A DNA stretch of 64,000 nt from Adiantum capillus-veneris (GCA_014529385.2 CM043955.1:136410108-136474107); one strand, 5' to 3'. Numbered from the stretch's first letter, positions 1 to 11,728 are shown. The notes: generated by a model not told the origin, from the sequence alone. Made by a program: numbers and translations.

Positions 1-1947
1 ATGAGTGCAGTAGGACCCTAGGGAGTGGTTTTGGTGGGATGATTTTGCTTCAATCAATCACCCAAGGATCCCTTTCTTCTAGTACACAACACGATTGGGG
101 TGTCACATACTGGCTACTTAGAGAGAGACTCACCATGCTATAAAAAGTGTCTAGCAAGAGGTGTTAGGGTAAAGGTGTCGTGCCTTTGCCCGAGGTCAAA
201 CCTCCAAATGCCCATTGACTCTACTAACTTACTCAGTTATTCTTTATACATAGAAGAATAAGGAGTGAGTGTTGCTTCTTGCCACTCTGCTCCACACCAC
301 ATTGTGCTCTCTCTCTCCCCACATGCATGCATGTACGCACTTCAACTAGTATCAGAGCTTGAGAATTGAAGAGCACCATTGCAACTCAAAAGGGAAACAG
401 GAAGGGAAGTAGAAAAAAATTCAACACATTTTTGTGTATCTGTTTTGTTCTATCAAAAAGGTTTGTGTTCAAGCCAATTCCCTCTAATCTTGGCCAATTG
501 TTTTGTGCTCTTCAACTTTGCAGAAGAAAGTTTCTCAGAATCCTCACCAATTTTGAGATACGTCGCTCATACTACCTATTGCAAGTCATGTAGGTTAGGC
601 TGAAAATTTTGCAAACCAAATTTTTCCTGGTTAGAATCAACATTTTACGTCTACATGATTTGAGAGTTATCTACTTCAGACAGTAGGGTGGTCTACTTTT
701 GCAGGTTCTTTTGCATATAGGTTCTTTGCATTGTAAGAGTTTTTTGGAATGTGTATATGTATGCATACATAGGTGGCATACACTTGCAGATTGATATACA
801 AGACATGTATTTGTATTGTGGTGATTTAGAGTGCTTTTGGAGATCATTTGCTACATACAAAGAGCTTGGATTGAGCTTGGTCATCCTCTTGTTTTGTGCA
901 TATATTATTTTCTCTCAATGAAGAGAGTGTGATCTAAGAATTTCAGCAAATCTATGCGCAACCTTGAGAACTTTTGCTGGATGTATGCACTCTTGTGGAC
1001 TCTCAAGATTTGAGAGTGGATTTGTCACAGGTTATGCACATTGACTCATGTCATTGAGTGAATTTTGGAGAGTGTGGTGCATGGAATTGCATAGAGTTTT
1101 GCAAGCATTTTAGCATGATTGTGAGTTGATTTTTTATTTGATTTAGATGCTCATTTGTATTGACATGTGGATGCACATGATGTGTGCTTTTTGGTGATGA
1201 TATTCTCCGTTTTGCGATGGCATATGTGGGCTGATTTTTAGCTATTTTTGAACATCAGTTTGTGTCAGAAGATTTTGGCTGGTTTGCATCCAAGTTCTTT
1301 TGCCACCAGTAATTGTCTTGCTTGCAGAGTGCGGTTGATGCACTTTATGTTTTGGATTATAGGATTGTTTTCCAGGTTGAGAGATTGAGACTTTGGGGCA
1401 GCTCATATATGCTTGAGTGTGGATTTTGTGTTGGTTTGCTCATGGTTTTTAGCATGTTTATGGCATGTGTGGTTATTATGGTCAGATAGCCAGAATACTG
1501 TCAAAACTTTACCAAAGTTTTTTAGAATTTTGTGTGTTCATGTGCATGGTTTGCAATCGCAAATTGATTGCATTTTGGCACTGAGTGGTTGCTTTTCCAT
1601 AGTGTTCTGGCATCACATTGTGAGAGTGTTTTCTAACAAGATTATGTCACTTGACATGTATGCAATAATCTCTTCGAGGGGAGATTGTTGATGATAGATA
1701 CATTGGTTACCATATAGTGATCTTGAATTAGAGCGGGTTTTTGGCATCATTTGAGCAATGTTGCTCACTTGTCTCATTACATTGATTGCCATATTTGTTG
1801 ACAATTCTCTTGGACAACTTATGCATAAATGTATGTTGTATTTTGACTTGCTTGGTGTATGAGTTGGCCAGGCTTTGGCTATTGTCAATTGATTGATCTG
1901 TGCTTGATCTTGTTCCACGAGGGCTTGATGGAGTAAGGGGTGAACTC

Positions 1948-2004
<57 letters not shown>

Positions 2005-2659
2005 CTCAAGGTCTCATACTCAACTTGGGCTATCCTAAATTGGGAAACTTGGGTGAACCTCAAAATTCCCAGCTAATGTCTTTTTGAAGGAGGGAGGGTC
2101 CACTCGGGCGTTTCACATGGGTGCCCATGCACTTCTCTTTTCTGTTCAAACGAACCTTTTTTGGCTCCGATAATAGTCAATCTCGTGCTTTGTTCAAAGT
2201 ACCTGAAATTCCCTTTAATGGTGCTTCCCATGTTGCACCCTATTGCTACACTCCATTAGTACCTCTCTCCAAGGGGGAAATCTGATGTGCTTCCAAGGGA
2301 AACCACTACCTACCCAACGGAGGCTTCTCACAACCTGTTCACCGAATCCTCGGCCAAGCATAGCAATTGTGGTTCATTCTTGCAATCTTAAAAGAAATGC
2401 TACAAGAGAAAGACATTTCACATAGCTTTCTTGAAGATATCAAGGGGAGCACTCAAGCTAAATAAAAAATAGAGATTAATTCTCTAGATTTCAACAATCA
2501 AAAGATCCTCCATAAAATCAAAGCTTCAAAGAGGATCTAAGGCATCAAAAGCTACCAGCTTTGATCTTCAAGCAAAGGAATATTTTTCTCTCTCTCATTC
2601 TCCCTAAAGCTTCACAGTTAAGACTTGTAATTTTGTGCTTGTGTGAGGAGATAGAAACT
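1..2659 (+). mobile_element. Degraded LTR-element remnant, no coding capacity
   Basis: The stretch TAGTATCAGAGCTT at 347-360, just after a CA dinucleotide at 343-344, resembles the initiator-tRNA-Met primer-binding site of plant Copia-type elements. A purine run GAGGGGAGAT at 1676-1685 directly followed by TGTTGATG resembles a polypurine tract and the start of a 3' LTR. Between them, about 1.3 kb holds no credible protein; the short open frames show no gag or pol motif. I could not match positions 1-344 to the sequence after 1686, so the two LTR assignments are not mutually confirmed. It could be a non-autonomous or rearranged element. The part after 2070 holds nothing I recognise. Confidence 0.35.
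1950..2004 (+). repeat. Poly(G) homopolymer, 55 bases
   Basis: An uninterrupted run of G lies within the presumed LTR remnant. The exact length is likely to be unreliable in sequencing. Such a run can form G-quadruplex structure. Confidence 0.9.
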
Positions 2660-2682
2660 GGGTCTAAGCATGTATTGGTGGT
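2660..2682 (+). repeat. Candidate left terminal inverted repeat of OUTER element
   Basis: The sequence GGGTCTAAGCATGTATTGG matches the INNER left end GGGTGAAAGCATGAATAGG at most positions (GGGT, AAGCATG, AT and GG shared). It lies about 700 bases upstream of the cargo gene, a spacing like that in the INNER element. The right-hand partner would be beyond 64000, so neither the TIR pair nor the target duplication (AACT on this side if the start is right) can be tested here. Confidence 0.5.
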
Positions 2683-2951
2683 ACCACTATTTCACTTTTT
2701 GGGGTACCACTAAGAGATTACTTTGGAAAAAAATTTGTGATAAATTCAAAAAAGACAAGGGGAATTTTAAAATGTTAATGGCCTTAGTAGTTGGAAGCGC
2801 CCATTGATTGTAGGGAGGGGCATCTCAGTCATCATTTCAAGGTATGCGTGACGTGACTTGTCATAGGACGACGTCGACGTCAACTTTTGATAGATTCTTC
2901 CCGCGTGCTAGGTGATCTCCTTGAGCTTCGAAACAAACGCTCGTCTCATTC

Positions 2952-3395
2952 ACTCTCGCCTCTGTTCTGCCGGACTGAGAAGGTAAACCCTACTGCTGTT
3001 TTGAACTGCTGAGGTTTGTAGAAATCTCATTCACTCTTGCCTCTACTCTGCTGGACTGAGAAGGTTAACCCTACTTTTGAACTGCTGAGGTTTCCATGTC
3101 TGCATGTGCCATTTTTATGCTGCTTTTGAAGTGAAGCTTTGCATGCATCATGAATAATGTAGCACTTGGAGCTACAGGTATGCATGCATTAGTCTTTCTC
3201 CTCGTGCTCATAAGACATGCATCCTTTTTGCAAACAGAGGTCACCAGCCGTGCTCATAAACAGTTTTGAACTGCTGAGGCTTACATGTCTGCATGTCTTG
3301 TTTTGCCGGTCTGCTTTACCAAAGTCAAGCTTTGCATACATCATACTATAGCACTTGAAGCTGTAGGCATTAGTATTTCTCGACTTGCTCATAAG
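2952..3395 (+). repeat. Imperfect direct duplications in the OUTER cargo leader
   Basis: A block of about 75 bases beginning CTCATTCACTCTCGCC near 2948 recurs near 3026. A longer block beginning TGAACTGCTGAGG near 3078 and ending with CTCATAAG near 3213 recurs, diverged, at about 3266-3394. The stretch is non-coding and probably 5' untranslated or intron sequence of the cargo gene. Confidence 0.6.
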
Positions 3396-4269
3396 CTCAT
3401 CCTCTTTACTGAATAGTCAAGCTGTAGGCTACAAGATAAAGTTACCTGCACGAGGTTTACCAAGGCACAAGATCGAGAAGGGCAAAATGTTTGAACCTAA
3501 ACTTCAAGATCAAACCCCTCCAACCAATGAGCTCATAACGCAAAGCTGTCCATCAAAAGTGGAGGTAAAGGATGTGACTGGCACTGTGGAATGTGTTGCA
3601 TCCATCTCAAATGTGTCAACAAAGTCATTGAAACGTAAACATGTGTATGTTTTGCATTTTTTTCTCCATTGCTTCCGTGTTTGCAAAGCTGGGCTTTCAA
3701 CAAGCTCTATTTTTTGGTGCTTGCAACATTGGAGTACCCGTGGCTATCAAGATTTTGCTTCTTGGCTGAGGAATTGCATGAGGAGTATGGGCTTAGCCTA
3801 GAGGAGAAGCTACCTAAAGAGCTCATAGATAAAGATATCTTCGATGAGGAGTGGCTAAGTGTCTTCAAGTGCCTGCACAAGAAAATCACAAAGCTATTTC
3901 TCAACCATGTGAGGGATGAGTTCATTGATGAGTGCCGACTTTTGTACTAGAAGGTATATCAAGCAACCCTATCCAATGGTGGGCCAGAAGAATGAGCAAA
4001 AAAGGCTACTGGGCGAGGTGAAAGTGCAGCTGCAAGAAAAGAGGGACCTGTGGCTTAGAAATGAAGGGCATTTTTTTTTGCTTACAGTGACTTCTATAGG
4101 GAATTGGACCAACTAAACAAGGAGTTGGAGGTGCTCAATACCTCACTTGATTTAGATCCATGGGAGGTAGACCACAAAGAGGTAGAGGTCACAGCTATCA
4201 CCAAGATGCTGTCCAAGGCAGGTGTCACTAATGATTCAGGGCAGCTAAAGAAGATTTGGACTCCTTGCA
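3396..4269 (+). pseudogene. OUTER cargo gene, 5' exons (charged, coiled-coil-like)
   Basis: Two stretches look coding. The first, about 3396-3644, encodes a hydrophilic Lys/Thr/Glu-rich segment ending near a possible donor. The second, about 3700-4269, encodes an acidic, Leu/Glu/Lys-rich segment (for example LAEELHEEYGLSLEEKL and LDQLNKELEVLNTSLDLD) likely to be helical or coiled coil. The second stretch is broken by an in-frame TAG near 3948 and further frame changes around 4080 and 4240. It ends at TTGCAG followed by GTCAGC, a plausible splice donor opening a repeat-filled intron. The position matches the coiled-coil exon of the INNER cargo gene at 27318-27988, though sequence similarity there is weak. 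Function unknown. Confidence 0.5.
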
Positions 4270-5240
4270 GGTCAGCTTGCTGCTAAAAGTGCCTAGAAGT
4301 GCTTTGTGATAAATTCAAATTGCTCAATAGATAAGGAGAATGTGCTGACCAAGTGGTTGGACTTAAATCTAGAAGTGCTTCATGTTATGAAGTGCTTTGA
4401 GATAGGTCTAAATTGCTTACTTGGAGTAGGAAGTGTTGACCAAGTGGTTAGAAAAAGCTTCATAGTGTTCACAAGTGCCTAGAAAGTGCTAATTTATGCC
4501 TTAAAAACACCTAAAAGTGCTTTGAAGTGCTCAATGGTGCCTACAATATGCTTGAAAATTCTTGATAGGTGGTAAGAAAGTGTTTCCAAGTGCTTCAAAG
4601 TGCTAAAAGGGTCCTTTAAAGTACTTTGAAGTGCTTTGATATAGCTCTATAATACTGCTTTCTAGGTGGTTATGAAGTTTTAACCAAGTGGTAATGATTG
4701 AGTGAATAGACTGCTTTAAAGTGCTCCACAATGTTGACTGGTGCTAAGAAAGTACTTCAAAGTGCTTTCAAGGAAGGAATCAAAACTTTGAAGCACTTAA
4801 ACTCCTCACAAGGAGCACTATGTGGTGACCAATCTGCGATTTGAAGCACTTTAATTGCTCACAAGGAGTAAAAGTGTTGTCTAGGTGGTAAGAAAGTGCT
4901 TTGAAGTGCTTATTGTTGATCAATAGGTTGTTAGAAAGTGATTTGAAATGCTTTTTGGAGCCAAGAAAGTGGTAACCAGGTGCTTTGAAAGTGCTCTAAA
5001 GAAAGTGCTTATTGTTGATAAATAGGTGGTCAAAACGTGATTTGAAATGCTTTTTGGTGCCAAGAAAGTGGTAACCAGGTGCTTTGAAAGTGGTAGCTAC
5101 GTGCTTAGAAAGTGGTGACCACGTGGTTAGAAAGTGCTATGAAGTGCTCAATGGTGCTTAATAGGTGGTTAAAAAGTGCTAAACAAGTTGTTAGAAAGCG
5201 CTAAGAAATGACTAGAAAGCATTTTGATAAGATTTGTCAA
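4270..5240 (+). repeat. Intron filled with AAGTGCTT-type short repeats
   Basis: Dozens of imperfect copies of AAGTGCTTTGAAGTGCT and GTGGTnAnnAAGTG variants, many forming short inverted pairs (AAGTGCTT/AAGCACTT). They fill the intron between the coil exon and the zinc exon. The equivalent intron of the INNER element is filled with a different palindromic word (TGCTATATAGCA). Confidence 0.85.
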
Positions 5241-5368
5241 GCATTTTTTAATTTGCTTTGAATTCTTTAGAAGAAGTTGAAAAGAAGCATTCAAGCTTGT
5301 GCACTTAAGTCCATTCAAGCATGAAATGATCTTACTCTCCGTTGTTGTTTATGCTATGGTTGGCAGCA

Positions 5369-5774
5369 AAGGAATATGACTTTGGAATTTGAATTAGAAG
5401 CCTTGACGTTTCGAAGAGCATTTATGGATAGAGCCATCCAATATATCTAGGAAAAGGGTAGAGGCATCATTGTCCCTTCACCGCCGATTAAAGCCACTAT
5501 TTTGAAACCCTTTGTGTGTATTGGGGGTGACTGTGTTGCATGTGGGAAACCTCTCTCAGCTAACCACATGGCAGGGTTCTTCTCGCTGGAATGTCAACAC
5601 AAATATTACCCAATTTTCTTTGCAGTTCTATGCGGCACTATGGCAGAGTGCACTCACCCATTGTGCACAGTAAAGATTCCAAAAATTTCCAAGTGCTCGA
5701 CACTCATAATTGAGTACACAGAGCCAGAGGGTGGGTTCACTATACTCAGCTTAAATCCACTTGTCATGAGATAA
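5369..5774 (+). pseudogene. OUTER cargo gene, zinc-binding (RING-like) exon
   Basis: After an acceptor-like GGTTGGCAG the frame reads through a helical stretch with an in-frame TAG near 5449, then a Cys/His cluster: CVACGKPLS, then SLECQHKYY, then C..M.ECTHPLC. The spacing C-x2-C, about 18 residues, C-x-H, then further Cys, resembles a RING or related zinc-binding fold, although the fold is inferred only from ligand spacing. The same cluster occurs in the INNER cargo exon (CVGCGFPFD, LPCTHVYHMLC), which identifies the two genes as relatives. The stop codon indicates a pseudogene. Exon ends are estimates. Confidence 0.6.
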
Positions 5775-5802
5775 GTCCCTTAACATGATTTTTTTCTTCA
5801 CA

Positions 5803-6250
5803 GAAACCAATGCTGATAAAAGTTCTCGTTTACCTGATATTGACAAGAACAATACAGAACTGTTTGAACTTGATGAGAACAACATAGAGCTATCTGAGGG
5901 TTTTCTACATGGCAAGGCTGTTGTAAAAAGTGGGGATAGAGTGGAGGACCCCGAGTCTAAACCCTTAGTGGTTGAGAAACATGGCAAGGAAACCATTGGA
6001 CATGACTCCGGCAAGCTCTCAACCGACAACCAGGAAGGTAATGAAGTGCATATATGTAGTGTTTCATTTTTGTTTGAGCAGATTTTGGACTTTTTCCCCT
6101 AAACCTTATTGTGATCCCATAGGATTAAGTGGAGGACGTAGAGAATGTGGAGACATTACTAGTAATTGCAGATACCCTGAGGAAGAAGTGCAAGCGACAG
6201 CAAGAGGAAGGAGTGCATCATCCAGATCCAAAGAAAAGTACTAATCAAGA
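5803..6250 (+). pseudogene. OUTER cargo gene, acidic and basic linker exons
   Basis: An acceptor TTTCTTCACAG before 5803 opens an acidic exon (Asp/Glu/Asn-rich, for example NNTELFELDENNIELSEGF) that ends at CAGGAAG followed by GTAATG. A second acceptor, GATCCCATAG, precedes 6124 and opens an exon encoding VEDVENVETLL followed by a Lys/Arg/Gln-rich stretch. These correspond in position and character to the basic exon of the INNER gene at 29561-30015. No known domain; probably disordered. Confidence 0.5.
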
Positions 6251-6268
6251 CCCCCCCCCCCCCCCCCC
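6251..6268 (+). repeat. Poly(C) run, 18 bases
   Basis: A homopolymer directly after the linker exon of the OUTER cargo gene, probably a late expansion of a proline-codon or intronic C tract. Confidence 0.9.
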
Positions 6269-6371
6269 TTAAAAAACTTGCGCACATCGGGAACTATAAG
6301 TTCCATGTGCTTTTTGTGCTATTTACATATTTTAAAATTTACTGAGTGTGGTTTTTTGGGTGTTATAGTAA

Positions 6372-7955
6372 AAATACAAGTGATTGGAAATGTTGGGCAC
6401 CGGCATTGTGCTCAAAAAGACCTGGGGGACTTTGATTGGGAGACACCCCTAGTAACTCAGTTTCGTGTCTCTCACTTTTCGGAGGATAATAGGCCTCCCT
6501 TGATCATTAATATTAATGATTTGCTTATTGTCACTCACGACAAGAGAGAGGGACCAAGCCCGCCTAACATGGACATTCTGCACTTTCAAAAGGTGAAGCA
6601 GGACAACAATCTGAACCACGATGTGCACCATTTTGCAGAGTGGTTTGTTCTTGGGGCTAGCCAGATTGTTGAAGTGTACATCTAGAACACAAGCCCTTAC
6701 CAAGACCTGGAAAAGAGGTTAGAATTGTGCTTGCCTCAGGCCCCCAGGTGCTTGAATGGGTGGATTGCAAAGAAGGCATGCAGTAGAAGCTCATGGCTTG
6801 ACGAGCAAGGGGAGCATATGCTCTTTCTAGTCTTGGGCAATTTTTGGAATGAGTTTCCACAATCCTGTTAGGAAATATGACGTAGCTAAATGGATAATTG
6901 AGTAGATTAATTAATGGAGAGAGATAGATTTACATACACGAGATTAGAGAGTAGAGAGAGAGAAAGTACACACAATATACGTGGTTCACTCAATGTGGGC
7001 TACGTCCACGGGAAAGCAGCCACTCAATGGCTTTAGTACTTCAAAACAAGAAGTAGTTTACAAAGGGATTATACCCTTAATAGAGCTCCCTCCTTGCTTC
7101 ACTCTCACCACCTCACACCCACCTTGTTGCAACTTCACATTATGAAATGTGTGTAGAAATGGCCTCCTTTTATAGGCCAAAAGGGTTGCCCTCTCTCATG
7201 AGAGGCAGCCATGCGTAGCCGCCCTTGTGTGAATAAGTCCAAACCAAACCCTCCAATCCGCCCATGTGTGGCCGCCCTTGTGTAGACAAATCCGCTTTTA
7301 AATTCGGCCACCGGCCACCGACCAATCGATCGGTCATTTTCCGACCACTTTTCGGCCGCCGTCCGACCATAATATTCCTGCGAAAAGGAATATTCCAGCA
7401 AAGGAAAAAAAAAGTCTCCGGGGCGAAAGCCCTCGAGGCCCCTAAAGTTGCCCCTAATTTTTGGCCGTGATAATTTTGGTTTCCGGCGAGTGATTTTCCT
7501 TCACGCACGATGGCTTCTCCTCATAATGGGGGCCTTACAAATGTGCATTTTTACCACAAAAAATTACAAGGGGTAAATCAGGCTCCATACTTAACAAATC
7601 CAACAAAGATAACACCCTCCTGCTAGATGATAAATATCCCAGGTGCTGCTTGAATGACGACGACTCCTATGCTATCTTGCCTTCTCTAGAGGACCAGACG
7701 GAAGACCAATGGGAGAGGTTTATGCATCATGAAGTTTTGGCATTTGTCTATGAGTGGAAGAAAATAGATAATCGATCGGATCTAATCACTGCTTGTAAAC
7801 TGGATGCTAGAAGAAGAGGGTGGCAGACTCTTCAAAAAGCTGAATCTGTGAGGGAAAAATTATCAAGTGGCAAAGGCAAAGTGCTGCCTCCACCACCTCC
7901 ACAAAAACGTTGTAAAAGGTTGCCTTCTGATCTCCGGTCTCAACACAAATTTTAA
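6372..7955 (+). pseudogene. OUTER cargo gene, FCP1/HAD-like domain, split by an LTR-like insertion
   Basis: An acceptor GTGTTATAG precedes an open stretch whose strand PPLIININDLLI aligns with HAD motif I of FCP1/TIM50-type phosphatases (usually DLDxTL). Both catalytic Asp are Asn here (NIN), so no phosphatase activity is expected. Next comes VEVYI, then a TAG at the place of a conserved Trp, then NTSPYQ (motif II region). After the 6866-7539 insertion the frame resumes near 7590 with KDNTLLLDDKYP, which matches motif IV (LVVDD in the INNER copy), followed by a Glu/Trp-rich tail ending at 7955 with PPPPPQKRCKRLP. The family usually dephosphorylates protein Ser/Thr or acts as a structural subunit; function here is unknown. 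Confidence 0.6.
6866..7539. mobile_element. Probable solo LTR or small LTR element
   Basis: The segment begins TGTTAGGAAATATG, ends GGCCTTACA (TG..CA), and contains TACGTGGTTCACTC followed by CTACGTCCACGG, a string typical of plant Copia-class LTRs. It interrupts the FCP1-like domain. The flanks AATCC and AATGT agree at only three of five bases, so the target duplication is degraded or the ends are slightly off. There is no coding content. Confidence 0.5.
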
Positions 7956-8740
7956 GAGTTGTGTACCTCATTAGGAAAAGTTTGGACTAAAAAATGGGCC
8001 TTGTAAGAATTGTTGATGTGGCATAGCTTTCAAAAAGTGGGGATCGGTAAATTTTTTGCAAATAAGATCCAAACTTGTCGGAGGTTGGATATTTAGAATC
8101 TACTCTTCAAATGCTATCTATTGATATATAGCATGCATGTATCGGACATTGCCTTCATGTAGATCTAGAAAAAGGTGATTTTAGATTACCGTAACGGTAA
8201 CAAAACCTGGCTGATTGAAAAAAAATGGCATAACTTTCATAGAAGTCATCCAAACTTTTCGGACCTTGGCTCTTTAGAATCCATTTTTCAAGAACTTTCC
8301 AATGATAGGTCATATCATGGGGTTCTAAGCAATATTTAGAGGGGTCTACCGGGTTGTTTTCTTTTGTACAACTTTGATGATGTGGCACTCTTAAAAGGCC
8401 CAAAAATGAGTTCAAAATTTTCCTAATGTGTGATCATTTATGTAAATACCCATGATGAGTTTGATAGTGTAACTCATGATGAGGACTTCTTTTGTTTTGT
8501 AAGATGGGAAAAAATCTACATTGTATTGCGGAATTCAATACCAATTTCTAATGTAGAAACATGATTTGCTATTCAAGCAACCATTTTGTTGTGTGCCTTG
8601 CAAGATATCTCATTATAAGTTGATTTGAAATTGTTTGAGCAGTTTTTCTTAGGGCTTTTGTAGAAGATAAATATGTGCGGTTAGTGGGCAGAAGTGCAAG
8701 CTATACCACTTGTGAATTGTGGACCGCATGGAAGTGATTG
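7956..8740. other. Intergenic space of OUTER element; no gene seen
   Basis: This lies between the end of the cargo gene and the palindromic array. The open frame on the minus strand at 8155-8415 has no recognisable motif and no counterpart in the INNER element. Nothing else is supported. Confidence 0.6.
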
Positions 8741-9470
8741 ACAACCATTTGCATTATGTAAACTAGTAGCCACAAGAAAGTGGTAAAGAACCACTTGAAA
8801 GAGGTTCTGAACCACTTGCAAAGGCCCTCTGGACCACTTGCTAGGTTTTCTATTCCACTTGCAAGCACTTTGAAAGTGGTTCTGAACCACTTGGAGTGGT
8901 TCTGAACCTTTTGCTAATGGTTGAGATATCTCTTGCCAGTAGTTTTGAACCACTTGCCAGTGGTTCAAAACCACTTGCAGTGGTTAAGATAGCACTTGCT
9001 TGTGGTTCAGAACCACTTGCTAGTGGTTTAACTAGCACTTGCAGGTGGTTTTGAACCACTTGCCACTCAGTGGTTCTGAACCACTTGCCAGTGGTTTAGA
9101 TGGCACTTGCCAGTGGTTTAGATATCACTTGCTAGTGGTTCAAAACCAATTGCTAGTGGTTAAGATAGCACTTGATAGTGGTTCAGATAGCACTTGCAGG
9201 TGGTTTATGAGATCGATACTACGTATTCAAACAAGTGGTTCTAAAGCACTTGCAAAGGCCTTCTAGATCACTTGCTAGGTCTTCTCCTCCACTGCAAGTG
9301 ATTTGAAAGTGGTTTGGAAAAGGTTCTGATCCACTTCTAGTGGTTTAGTTAGCACTCCTAGGTGGTCAATGATATCAAAACTACTTATATAAGGGTGTCT
9401 TGACAACTTTTGGGTGGCTTAATGGCTTGATATTTTTGTAAAATCTGGTTGAAGGTAGTTTAAAGCACTT
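8741..9470. repeat. Palindromic array AGTGGTTCTGAACCACTTGC (OUTER)
   Basis: About 25 imperfect copies of a 20-30 base unit built from AAGTGGTT / AACCACTT inverted pairs (for example AGTGGTTCTGAACCACTTGC near 8950-9100). It sits 3' of the convergent transposase gene, exactly where the INNER element has its TAGCACA array (41750-42330). Related AAGTGGTTT/AAACCACTT words recur in the transposase intron at 63480-63620. Confidence 0.85.
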
Positions 9471-9620
9471 GCAAGCGGATGACAAGTTGTAAGCTACATG
9501 TACTCAAAAGAATAAAAAAGTGTCAGAAACGCTTCAACTTTTCGATAAGGAAGATAAGTTTTTATGAGGAACAGATACAAGAAAGCGGTACCCAATTATA
9601 CTCTATGAGGTCAATGTGTT

Positions 9621-9793
9621 TTAAATTGGCTTGCTATCAGAGGGCATACTATTGTAGATGTGCTCATACATGGTATCACTCAAAATGTAGACATTAGGCT
9701 CATTTCTCTCAGGATACAAGGGGAAATTAAGGCATTGAACTAGGTGCGAGTACATGGAAGCAGGAGGCCTATCATATAATAACACATATTGAT
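9621..9793 (-). pseudogene. OUTER transposase-like gene, C-terminal end
   Basis: Reading leftwards, the frame encodes LLYDRPPASMYSHLVQ, then YILSDTMYEHIYNSM, and stops at TAA (9621-9623). This aligns with the C-terminus of the INNER transposase (LLDDRGVTNLYSHLVR, YYLSPELHETIYNA). The frame joins the 22350-22784 segment exactly when gypsy-A and one TTGAT duplication are removed, so this is the last exon of a gene split by gypsy-A. Confidence 0.85.
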
Positions 9794-10019
9794 TGTCACG
9801 GCTAGGGACTTGCTACGCGCCGTGTGTGAGCCACAAAGGCTCCTAGCACACAGTCATACAACAGACAAGCTCACAAGGAAGAATGGTGTGTCACTCACCT
9901 TCCTGCGTAGTTGCGAATGAAGGATTCCCGTGCCGCGAAGAAGAGGGAGACGCCGCTACGCCGCGCTCAACCGCCTCTCCGCCGTCGTGCCGCCGCAACG
10001 CTCGATCACACACACACTC

Positions 10020-10061
<42 letters not shown>

Positions 10062-10358
10062 GTACACACACACAAGGAGATGGTGAAGGAGAAGGTGGAG
10101 ATGGAGCAAGAGCGGCTTCTATTGCACAATGAGAGAATCAGTAAAAATTAGGTTCAGTGGCTTTTATATGAGCTCACCCCATTCACACTTGGGCGCCCAT
10201 ACTTAGCCAACTAACTCCTTGAATATTCAAGTTAGAGTGTGCCTGTCATCGGCGATCACCCTTACCCTGTTCCTATTGGTCCGACAAGCCTGGTACCTGA
10301 CTCTAAATAATACAACGTTTATAGATCATAGGGTGTCCGTGTGCCATGAGGGTTAACA
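9794..10358 (-). repeat. Gypsy-A 3' LTR
   Basis: This is 565 bases, a copy of 21758-22344. It contains a (TC)n tract at about 10019-10059 and, on the minus strand, a TATA-like CATATAAAAG at 10161-10170. The adjoining minus-strand polypurine tract AGGAAGGGGGGCA lies at 10359-10371. Confidence 0.95.
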
Positions 10359-11728
10359 TGCCCCCCTTCCTGATGTAGATTCCGTCCTCGGAAGCTATCC
10401 AATTGAAGCTCGTTCGTCGAGATGGAAGAGCAGTCGACATTGATGTGCGTAGCCTTCTTCAATCACTGCAAAATCAAACAACATTACCACAGTAATTGCA
10501 TTCTCATATACAATTAAAATTCATATGCAATTTTAGACAGACAAATTGATTGGTAACAGAATTTTAGACAATTTGTCAGCAATAAACATTAAATTGCAAT
10601 ATAATCAAATGCAGAAACAGATGTAAAGGTAAAAAATTAAACAAGTCCGGGGTCGCTCATTTAACGGTCAAAAGGCACTAGAGCTCGACTATTAATACCA
10701 TGGGTAAATTCTCAATTTTCTCTGGTCAATTAAGTTGTTTAATCGCGAGAGCCAAGTATTTGATGTTCGAGGGCTGACTAGAGGCTATACCTAGAAGACC
10801 TTGTAGTTAAGCTACGATAAAAGGAATTTCTCATGAAATCATCGCCTAACTGATTACCTTTTCTTTGACCCCCCAAAGTCTTTTCACATTGATTCAATTT
10901 TGATGTGTGTGCGTATTTTGTATGCCTTGGGTTTTTTGCTTTTCAAGGAAAAGCGCCCACACTGGGAACCTCTAGGGCTCTAGTACCATAGGCGATACAT
11001 GTGAGTGAAGTACCAATTTAAGCAGGGATTTCTCTTCCAGCTTAAAATTTTACATTGTGGCACTTTGATTTTTTGTTTGTTCATTTTCAGCATTTTAATT
11101 TTGTAACTTTGGGGGGTCATATAACACTGTTACCCTCCCCAGGCTCATCACATTAGTAAACTCCCTTTATAATACTTAAGCTAAAGGTCAATAGGGTTAA
11201 GCCCACTAGAAAACCCTAGTACATTTCACACAATGCTGCCTAAATCGGATTAAGAACCTAAGTAACCATTGCTTATTAGGGAGGCATTCCCCATGGTATT
11301 AAGAGAAGATTTCTAATACCTAGCTTGGTCAAACTAGCTTAGTCGGACTGCTTGATTTTTAAACCTAGACAAGTGATTATGACAAAACATTACATTGAAT
11401 TAAATGTTTGATACTAAGCAAATGCGCTGAATATTATGCTACCAATCACAATCAAAGCAGACAAACATGGATGCAAAAAGATAAGGGCAATGCTAATGGA
11501 CATAAAACACCTGTTTGTGTTGATGGCCGCGCTTGATTTGAAGTGTGAACGAGAGAAAGGTTCCATGAAGGTCCAAATCCTATCAATAGCAACACGCTCC
11601 TGTACACACTAGGAAACAAAAGGAATACCTCCAGGAGGCACATTAGTGGGAAAAGGTACCAACACTTATTGAACACAACAAAAAACATAAGGAACCCTAA
11701 CCTAATTATTTGCACTCCCCCTAAAGAG
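10359..11728 (-). other. Gypsy-A 3' untranslated region and PPT
   Basis: The polypurine tract is at 10359-10371. The remaining 1.35 kb has no ORF with a recognisable motif. The open frame at 11452-11715 (87 residues, hydrophobic) has no supporting feature. Confidence 0.7.

Noticed and set aside
366-603. Possible gag start of a Copia element
   Set aside because: Short frames with no gag or zinc-knuckle motif; no pol follows before the presumed PPT.
1728-2063. Poly-proline ORF on the minus strand
   Set aside because: It is only the reverse reading of the poly(G) tract.
8155-8415. 86-codon minus-strand frame
   Set aside because: No motif, no counterpart in the INNER element, and no splice or start context.
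9883-10151. Overlapping Ser/Leu-rich and His/Thr-rich frames
   Set aside because: They come from the (TC)n and (AC)n tracts of the gypsy-A LTR; the same frames recur at 21847-22137.
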